NCBI GenBank assembly: GCA_031267475.1
Contig: JAIRZA010000034.1
Span: forward strand, 1-12,033
Direction of reading: 5' to 3'
Source: Spirochaetaceae bacterium
Lineage (GTDB): Bacteria; Spirochaetota; Spirochaetia; Treponematales; Breznakiellaceae
Length of the DNA stretch: 12,033 nt
In this document: positions 6,540 to 12,033 of the stretch, in pieces
Position numbering within the stretch: position 1 is the first letter of the stretch
Layout of the letters: each line of letters begins with the position of its first letter
The notes under the pieces: generated by a model
What the model saw: the letters and a program-made list of their open reading frames with translations, nothing else
The model's database searches: none
What the model was told of the DNA's origin: nothing
Position numbers and translations under genes: made by a program

Positions 6540-7106
6540 CTAGGGGTAAATGCCCAAGATTTTAGGGTTTCCCAAACGCCACAGCAGCATGATGCTGAAT
6601 AAAAACGGCGGCCCATTATCCATGTACATTATCCCGTCAACTTCTAAAACAGGGCCGCGTTCGCGCCAAGCGGTATAGTCGATAAAACTGATTTTGCTGA
6701 CATCCAGAGCGAAAGGCGACAGCCATTCGGCGTCTTCGGCGTACGCGCCCGCGCGGTAAAGCAGGGCAAGGTATTCATCGTCGTCAACGCCGCCTTTAAC
6801 GATTCTTTCATACTCGCTCTCGCCTTGGTCAAGCAGATAAGCGGTGTTGTGCGCGGCAAACGCCGCCGACAGGTTAAGCAAATAATCCCGTATATCCGCG
6901 GGCAGCCCGCTAAAAAGAGCCGCGTCTTCGCGGTAGTGTTCTTCAATAATGCTTGGAGTTTCAGGCGGGAGGTTTTCAACTTGAGCGCCTCCGCGTTCAT
7001 TTGTCTGTTTGTGAGTGCACCCGGCCGCCAGAACCGCCGCCGCGCATACAGCCAGAATCGCCGCCGCATGGTTGTGGAAGCGTTTTATTCTGTTATTATA
7101 TAACAC
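6540..7106 (-). CDS. Small predicted lipoprotein of unknown function
   Basis: Product of 188 residues starting at GTG. The N-terminus RIKRFHNHAAAILAVC leads into a hydrophobic stretch and the lipobox VLAAGC; lipidated Cys would be residue 30. The mature part (about 158 residues) is acidic, without further membrane segments or Cys, and contains a helical middle (about 66-125) and a hydrophobic end PPFLFSIMLLWRLGNPKILG. I do not recognise the family. The GTG overlaps the end of the RlmK-like gene by 22 bases and has AGGAGG 8 bases upstream (inside that gene), so translation is probably coupled. It would be anchored to the outer leaflet of the cytoplasmic membrane or moved to the outer membrane. 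Being last in the mfd operon says little about its role. Confidence 0.8.
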   Translation of the reverse strand: MLYNNRIKRFHNHAAAILAVCAAAVLAAGCTHKQTNERGGAQVENLPPETPSIIEEHYREDAALFSGLPADIRDYLLNLSAAFAAHNTAYLLDQGESEYERIVKGGVDDDEYLALLYRAGAYAEDAEWLSPFALDVSKISFIDYTAWRERGPVLEVDGIMYMDNGPPFLFSIMLLWRLGNPKILGIYP

Positions 7107-8185
7107 TCCGGCATCCTCCTGCCCTTGAAGTCCTCGTCCCGAATCTGTTCCGTTATGCGGCGCAGTGAAAAACCGCCTCTTTCTTTAATGCTATTGCATA
7201 AATCGCTGGTTTGCAAGTTAAAACTCCGCGCGTTCACGCAGAAAAAAAGGCTCCCTCCTTTTTTTAACAGCGGGAGACAACTTGTGATTAAAAATTGGTA
7301 GTCGTGTTTTATATCAAAAACGCCGTTCAATGAATTTCCCTTCATTCTTTTTGAGTTGGAAAACGCGGGCGGGTCTACGACGATTATATCCCACTGTTTG
7401 TTAGACGCGGCGGCTTGTTCGATGAATCTGAACACATCGGACTGTATCTCTGTATGAGCGCATGAGGGGGGTATCTCCGCGCCGTTCAACTGGAAGTTGC
7501 GGGCGGTCCATTTAAGATATGTTGACGACATATCAACGGAGTCTATACGCCGCGCCCCGCCTTTTGCCGCGTATACGGAAAACGCTCCGGTATAGCAAAA
7601 AAGGTTCAACACTGTTTTGCCGGGCGCTTCGGACATAAGCATTTTTCGCAGTTTCCGCAGGTCGGGAAATATGCCGGAGTCGATATAGCTGGACAAATTT
7701 ACGCTGAAAGAAACGCCGTTTTCTTTTACCAGCATGGTAAAAGCGCCGCCGTCTTCTTTTGTATACTGTTCATTGCTTTTTCCAACGCGCTGTCTTTTAC
7801 GAATTTTTAGAAAGATGTTTTCTTCTTTGATGGACAATGCCTTGGCGACGGCGGTTTTCATGACGCAGAGCCAGCGTGTTTCATCGTCCGCGTTCTTTTC
7901 GTAAGGCCGCTTGTACAACGCTCCGGACACAGCCGCCGTCTTTTCATTATGATAAAAATCAAGTACAAGCGGTATTTCGGGGATGTCCCGGTCGTACAGG
8001 CGGTAAACGCCGGCTCCTGTACGCGCCGCCCATTTGCGAAGGTGTTTTTGTCTTTTCCTCAGCCGGTTAAACAACATAATCGCCTGCGATTCCGCTTGCG
8101 ATTCCGTGTGTAATCCCGCTTGCGATTCCGTGTGCGATACCTCCGCGTGTAATTCCGCCCGCGATTCGGTTTCATTTTTAATCAT
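7085..8185 (-). CDS. RlmK/RlmI-type class I 23S rRNA methyltransferase
   Basis: Predicted SAM-dependent methyltransferase of 366 residues in the RlmI/RlmK group (COG1092-type). From about residue 37 (MLFNRLRKRQKHLRKW) it follows the C-terminal RlmK half of the RlmL fusion of enterobacteria, which makes m7G2069 in 23S rRNA. SAM motif I is NLFCYTGAFS (194-203), the acidic strand is DSVDMS (215-220) and the catalytic-type motif is DPPAFSNSK (271-279). The N-terminal RlmL half with THUMP domain is absent, so this is a stand-alone RlmK-like enzyme; an RlmI-type m5C activity is less likely because DPPAFSNSK matches RlmK better. Residues 7-36 are a repetitive tail built from four-residue units (ESQA, GLHT and variants). 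The ATG overlaps the mfd stop as ATGA. An internal ATG at 8075-8077 would remove the repeat. Confidence 0.85.
   Translation of the reverse strand: MIKNETESRAELHAEVSHTESQAGLHTESQAESQAIMLFNRLRKRQKHLRKWAARTGAGVYRLYDRDIPEIPLVLDFYHNEKTAAVSGALYKRPYEKNADDETRWLCVMKTAVAKALSIKEENIFLKIRKRQRVGKSNEQYTKEDGGAFTMLVKENGVSFSVNLSSYIDSGIFPDLRKLRKMLMSEAPGKTVLNLFCYTGAFSVYAAKGGARRIDSVDMSSTYLKWTARNFQLNGAEIPPSCAHTEIQSDVFRFIEQAAASNKQWDIIVVDPPAFSNSKRMKGNSLNGVFDIKHDYQFLITSCLPLLKKGGSLFFCVNARSFNLQTSDLCNSIKERGGFSLRRITEQIRDEDFKGRRMPECYIITE
8082..8168. repeat. Seven-copy 12-base tandem repeat inside the RlmK-like gene
   Basis: Units GCTTGCGATTCC and GTGTGYRATMCC follow one another from 8082, with one 3-base insertion at 8142-8144. 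The 17 bases GCTTGCGATTCCGTGTG occur identically at 8094-8110 and 8118-8134. Because the unit is 12 bases, copy changes keep the frame; the minus strand reads ESRA, ELHA, E, VSHT, ESQA, GLHT, ESQA, ESQA. Confidence 0.9.
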
Positions 8186-11100
8186 GCCAGCGCTTCCAGT
8201 TTTTCCCTAATAAATTCGCTTTTTTCTTTAAGCCCGATTTTTCCGGTTTGCAGCAAAATAACATTTGGCGATTTTGGGTCGAGTTTTACTCTGCCGCCGC
8301 CTTCTTTAATGAGTCGCAGCAGGCGGTCGACATTCACGTTTGAAGCCTTGCCGAATTCGGCGCGTACTACTCCGCCATGCTCGCGCAGCGACAAAATCGA
8401 TATTTCACGGCAGATTATTCTTATTTCCGCAAGAGACAACAGCGATAAAACCTCAAAAGGCGGCGGTCCAAACCTGTCGTATATTTCGGCGCTGATATGT
8501 TCAAGCTCGTCCCGTTGTTTTATCGCCGCTATTTTTTTGTACACTTCCATTTTTTCTTGAGCGCTGTCTATATAAGTGTTTGGGATAAAGCCTGTATATT
8601 CAAGCTCAAGCAGCGTATCAGTTTCCGCCTCGTAGTTTTCATTTTGTAATTTTCGCACGGCGTTGTCCAGCAGACGCGCGTATAAGTCGAAGCCGACCGA
8701 AAAGATGTCGCCCGATTGCTCGCGTCCCAGCAAATTTCCAGCGCCGCGAATTTCCATATCTTTCATCGCTATTTTGAAACCGGAGCCAAGTCCGGTAAAA
8801 TCCGATATGACTTGAAGCCGTTTCATCGCGGTTTCTGACAGGGCTGTTTGCGATGGGTGAAAAAGATACGCATACGCGGCGCGTTCAGAGCGTCCTACTC
8901 GTCCGCGAAGCTGGTACAGCTGCGATACGCCGTACATATCGGCGCGGTCGATGATGATTGTGTTCACATTTGGTATATCTATGCCGTTTTCGATTATTGT
9001 GGTAGAAACAAGCACGTGGAAGCCGCCGTGAATAAAACGCCGCATGACATCTTCCAGTTCTCCCGCGTCGATTTGGCCGTGCGCGCTTTCTATTGAAATT
9101 TCCGGAATAAGGCGCGAAAGACGCGCCTTTACCGCGTCAAGGCTTTCGATTCGATTATGCAGATAAAACACCTGTCCGCCTCTTTCCACCTCGAATCGTA
9201 TGGCTTTAATGATTTTTTCTTCATCATATTCGTCTATGAATGTTTCTATAGGCTGGCGGTTTTGCGGCGGCGTCGCAAGGATGCTCATGTCGCGTATTTT
9301 CAAAAGACTCATGTGCAGTGTGCGTGGAATTGGCGTCGCTGAAAGCGCCAGACAGTCTACATTGTGCCGCAGTTCTTTCAAACGCTCCTTGTCTTTGACC
9401 CCGAAACGCTGTTCCTCGTCTATTACCATCAAGCCTAAATCTTTAAATTCTATATCTTTTTGTATGACTCTATGTGTGCCTATAAGAATATCAACTGTTC
9501 CGTTCTTCAAATTCGCGATTACCTCCCGCGTTGTTTTTTTATCGACAAAGCGGGAAAGCATGGCGAGGCGCACCGGAAAGTTACGGAAGCGTTCTAAGAA
9601 ATTTTCATAGTGCTGTTCGGCGAGTATTGTTGTGGGTGCCAAAAAAGCAACTTGCTTTCCGCTCATTACCGCCTTAAAACACGCCCTAATCGCAACTTCT
9701 GTTTTTCCGTAGCCGACATCGCCGCAGACAAGTCTGTCCATCGGTATTATATTTTCCATGTCGGCTTTTATTTCCTCAACGCAGCGTGTTTGATCCTCGG
9801 TTTCTTCAAACGCGAAATTTGCCTCGAACATCATTTGCCATTCGCTGTCCGGCGGGAACGCGAAGCCGCGCGCCGCTTTTCGTTTTGAATATAGTCCTAT
9901 AAGGCGCGAAGCAAGTTCTTCCGCCGCCTTTTTTGCGCGCGCCTTTCGCTCGCTCCAGCTTTTTGAACCGATTTTGTCAAGGCGCGGCGGCGATCCTTCG
10001 TTGCCTATGTATCGCTGCACAAGGTTGACCTGTTCAATCGGGACAAAAATTGTTTCAGCGTCCGCGAATTCAAGTTTTATATAGTCGCGCTCGTTGCCAA
10101 GCGCGTTTATTCGCTCGATTCCTTTGAACAAGCCTATGCCGTAGTTTATGTGCACGATAAAATCACCCGGATTAAGGTCTACGAATGTGTCTATCGCGGC
10201 GGTGCGGGCTGTCTGTAATGAGCGCGGCGGACGGCGGAATCCAAATATTTCTTTTTCCTGCGCAATCAGTAGTTTCATTTCCGGCAGAGCAAATCCGTGT
10301 GAAAGCGGCGACTGCGCTATAAGAATATCATTTTCGTCTTTTAATAGTTCGCCTATGCGCAGCGCCTGTGTGTTGGATTCTACCGCCACGACTATGCGCC
10401 AGTCTTGTTTTAGAAGAGCGGCGAATTCTTCTTTCATGTAGTTGATATTGCCGAAAAAATTTCGCGCCGGGTCGCAGTGTAGTATAAAGCGCCGCGTCTT
10501 ATCGTCCGGTGTCCCGGATTTTTTTATAGTAATAAATGAAACTTTGTTTTTGACATCTTTTGTCAGGCTGTCGAAGTTAAGCAGCAGGCGCTCCGGGGCT
10601 GGAACAGGGCGTTCGCGGAAAGCGGCGCGAAAAAGTCCGGCGTACTCGCGGTCTAGCGCCGCCTGCGCGTTGGCAAGGCGCTCCCATTCCAAAAAGACGA
10701 CGGCCGCCTTGTCGCTCAAATAATCTAAAAGGCTCGCGCTGGTTTCAAACGCAAGTGGAAAGAAAAGCTCCTCGTCCGCGGCGCGTCCTTTGTTTATCAG
10801 GTGTTCGATTAAGCCGCTCATGTCGCATTCTTTGCCGGAAAATTCCGGCAGGCGCTCAAGCCGCGCGCTTAAACAGTCAATACGCTCGTCATCCCAGATG
10901 ATTTCTTTCAAGGGGCGCAGGCTAAGAGAATCGAGCCGGTTCAGGCTGGTCTGCTCCGCCGCGTCGAAGCGTTTTAGGGATTCAACTTTGTCAAAATCCA
11001 GCGTTATACGGTAAGCGTTCTCTTCGCCGCCGCGTGTCATTACGTCAAAAACTTCGCCGCGGGCGGCGTATTCGCCGCCAAACTGAACGCGCTGAACGCG

Positions 11101-11616
11101 GGTGTAGCCCCAAGTGTTAAGCCGCGCGGCAAGAGCGGAGACATCGATTGTATCTCCGGTTTTTATCACGACGCGCTGCTTCGCGGTGTATTCCGGCGGC
11201 GGCAGCGGCGACATGAACGCCCGCTGGCTTGTTACTACAACGGAGAACGCCGCGTCCAGCTCCCGCGAAGACGAGGGCCCGGTAAGGCCGGAGAGTATTT
11301 TCGCCCGCTCGCTCCAAACCGGAGAATCCGGCGCCGGATAGCGGTACGGCATTGTTCCCCACCAAGGAAAAAACACCGCGTCTATGCCTAAAGAGCGTAA
11401 ATCTTCCGCGGTTTCCGCCGCGTCCCGCTCAGACGGGGCTACAACGAGAAGCGGACGGCGTTTGGCGAAGGCTGCGATAATTATGGAATGAAGGCTTCCT
11501 TCCACGCCTTCGACGTTTATCGGGAAATCGCCCGCCGTATAAGCCGCAAGCAGCGGGGCAAGTATGGGCGAGGTGTAAATCTCGTCCGCTATAAGTGAAA
11601 ATGATTGTATTCTCAT
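8182..11616 (-). CDS. mfd: Transcription-repair coupling factor
   Basis: Superfamily 2 ATP-dependent DNA translocase of 1,144 residues (usual length about 1,150) that pushes stalled RNA polymerase off damaged DNA and recruits UvrA. The N-terminal UvrB-like module (about 1-350) has PWWGTMPY (85-92). The RNA-polymerase-interacting domain (about 477-540) has PGDFIVHINYGIGLFKG. The motor has Walker A GDVGYGKT (632-639), DEEQRFG (733-739), SATPIPRT (759-766) and the arginine-finger motif QLRGRVGRS (902-910). The C-terminal TRCF domain (about 1000-1095) includes GFIPNTYI. No truncation is seen. ATG at 11614-11616 is preferred over an adjacent TTG; neither has a ribosome-binding site, and a TATAAT lies 16 bases upstream, suggesting an almost leaderless mRNA. 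The stop overlaps the next gene by 4 bases, so it heads a three-gene operon. Confidence 0.98.
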   Translation of the reverse strand: MRIQSFSLIADEIYTSPILAPLLAAYTAGDFPINVEGVEGSLHSIIIAAFAKRRPLLVVAPSERDAAETAEDLRSLGIDAVFFPWWGTMPYRYPAPDSPVWSERAKILSGLTGPSSSRELDAAFSVVVTSQRAFMSPLPPPEYTAKQRVVIKTGDTIDVSALAARLNTWGYTRVQRVQFGGEYAARGEVFDVMTRGGEENAYRITLDFDKVESLKRFDAAEQTSLNRLDSLSLRPLKEIIWDDERIDCLSARLERLPEFSGKECDMSGLIEHLINKGRAADEELFFPLAFETSASLLDYLSDKAAVVFLEWERLANAQAALDREYAGLFRAAFRERPVPAPERLLLNFDSLTKDVKNKVSFITIKKSGTPDDKTRRFILHCDPARNFFGNINYMKEEFAALLKQDWRIVVAVESNTQALRIGELLKDENDILIAQSPLSHGFALPEMKLLIAQEKEIFGFRRPPRSLQTARTAAIDTFVDLNPGDFIVHINYGIGLFKGIERINALGNERDYIKLEFADAETIFVPIEQVNLVQRYIGNEGSPPRLDKIGSKSWSERKARAKKAAEELASRLIGLYSKRKAARGFAFPPDSEWQMMFEANFAFEETEDQTRCVEEIKADMENIIPMDRLVCGDVGYGKTEVAIRACFKAVMSGKQVAFLAPTTILAEQHYENFLERFRNFPVRLAMLSRFVDKKTTREVIANLKNGTVDILIGTHRVIQKDIEFKDLGLMVIDEEQRFGVKDKERLKELRHNVDCLALSATPIPRTLHMSLLKIRDMSILATPPQNRQPIETFIDEYDEEKIIKAIRFEVERGGQVFYLHNRIESLDAVKARLSRLIPEISIESAHGQIDAGELEDVMRRFIHGGFHVLVSTTIIENGIDIPNVNTIIIDRADMYGVSQLYQLRGRVGRSERAAYAYLFHPSQTALSETAMKRLQVISDFTGLGSGFKIAMKDMEIRGAGNLLGREQSGDIFSVGFDLYARLLDNAVRKLQNENYEAETDTLLELEYTGFIPNTYIDSAQEKMEVYKKIAAIKQRDELEHISAEIYDRFGPPPFEVLSLLSLAEIRIICREISILSLREHGGVVRAEFGKASNVNVDRLLRLIKEGGGRVKLDPKSPNVILLQTGKIGLKEKSEFIREKLEALA

Positions 11617-11631
11617 CAAAAACCGAAAGTT

Positions 11632-11637
11632 ATTATA
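11632..11637 (-). promoter_or_regulatory. Candidate -10 box of mfd
   Basis: TATAAT is present on the minus strand with an A/T-rich spacer and no good TTGACA at the expected distance. A start near 11625 would leave about 9 untranslated bases before the ATG. A weak -35 and short leader would suit a gene expressed at low, constant level. Confidence 0.5.
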
Positions 11638-11748
11638 ACTGAATGTTTGAAAAAAATAAATGGACTTCTACTGTACACAGGCGATTTTTTTGAATGGGAA
11701 ATTGCAGCCTCTATACACTGACCATACGCAGAAACAAATAGGACACCC

Positions 11749-11843
11749 TGGACTTTCCCCCATTAAGTAAACACCCTTAAGCGACTTGCCCCGAGGTAAA
11801 CATATCAGGTGCATTATAGTCAAGTGCCGAATGGATACGAACC
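11749..11843 (-). pseudogene. Remnant of an IS3-like insertion sequence (end of transposase plus terminal repeat)
   Basis: The minus strand reads VRIHSALDYNAPDMFTSGQVA followed by a stop at 11777-11779. RIHSALxYxxPxxF is the typical C-terminal signature of IS3-type (rve/DDE) transposases. Immediately after the stop comes a sequence on the minus strand, TGTTTACTTAATGGGGG, ending in AAAGTCCA (11749-11773), which resembles IS3-family inverted repeats that end in CA. The catalytic DDE domain and the other end are absent from this window: upstream codons run into short repeats and a stop. This is therefore a solo right end, not an active element. Assignment to a subgroup is not possible from this piece. 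Confidence 0.6.
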
Positions 11844-11862
11844 AGTAATTCACATTTTAGAT

Positions 11863-12031
11863 TAACCACTAACCACACCAACTACACTAACCGGTTTAAC
11901 GGACAATTCTTATGATTTTCGACTTGGAGAAAACATGAAATTTACTCAATAATCCCAATTTTAACCCTGCTGTCGCTCAATAACCGTTAGCCTATCGGAT
12001 TTGTTTGTGTGGTTCGTGAGGTTCGTGGTTA
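11863..12031. repeat. Inverted pair of short GGTTCGTG/TAACCAC repeats
   Basis: At 12011-12028 two 9-base copies, GGTTCGTGA and GGTTCGTGG, stand in tandem and are followed by TTA. At 11863-11886 a related A/C-rich sequence beginning TAACCACTAACCACACCA is the approximate reverse complement of that block. The pair spans about 170 bases of otherwise featureless, AT-rich DNA. It looks like a short intergenic repeat family. A related A/C-rich stretch occurs at 368-392. Confidence 0.55.
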
Positions 12032-12033
12032 TT

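Noticed and set aside
6644..7069. 141-codon open frame in a second minus-strand frame over the lipoprotein gene
   Set aside because: The product is an Arg- and Thr-rich out-of-frame shadow. The lipoprotein frame has a lipobox, a ribosome-binding site and coupled start.
8082..8168. CRISPR array
   Set aside because: The units are 12 bases in direct succession without spacers and lie inside a reading frame.
11668..11853. Minus-strand open frame of 61 codons over the IS remnant
   Set aside because: It is in a different frame from the RIHSALDY signature, which better explains the DNA; Cys- and Trp-rich product without features.

Overview
This 12,033-base window comes from an anaerobic bacterial chromosome of intermediate G+C. 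The genes give no decisive taxonomic marker. The pairing of metF with fhs, the lipoprotein style and the many intergenic palindromes would fit a gut spirochaete (Treponema-like) or a clostridial relative. That placement is a guess. Nearly everything from 11.6 kb down to 1.6 kb lies on the minus strand.

Layout in minus-strand transcription order. (1) The right edge, 11620-12033, is non-coding: a decayed end of an IS3-like insertion sequence and short GGTTCGTG-type repeats in two orientations. (2) mfd (8182-11616), a stand-alone RlmK-like rRNA methyltransferase (7085-8185) and a small lipoprotein (6540-7106) overlap by 4 and 22 bases and form one operon. (3) A near-consensus promoter (6489-6518) starts metF (5519-6439), followed by fhs (3641-5374). 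These two genes encode methylenetetrahydrofolate reductase and formate-tetrahydrofolate ligase, two steps of the methyl branch of the Wood-Ljungdahl pathway and of general one-carbon metabolism. Their 144-base gap is packed with stem-loops, and fhs is followed by a 30-base perfect palindrome and a textbook terminator. (4) A copper-type membrane fusion protein (1601-3445) joins an HMA domain, a TauE/SafE-like membrane domain and two cupredoxin-like domains, the second without metal ligands. It ends in its own terminator.

On the plus strand, at the left, an AT-rich TylF/MacO-type O-methyltransferase (656-1432) is the only complete gene. Its composition differs sharply from the minus-strand genes and suggests horizontal transfer, perhaps as the edge of a glycan or secondary-metabolite locus. 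Upstream are a 577-base non-coding stretch (consensus promoter, run of 14 C, two stem-loops) and the last 25 codons of another gene.

I see no CRISPR array, tRNA, rRNA, prophage or clear defence system. The observations most worth following are the fusion protein with its degenerate second cupredoxin domain, the palindromes around metF-fhs, the 12-base tandem repeat that extends the RlmK-like protein, the poly-C tract, and the IS3 remnant beside mfd.
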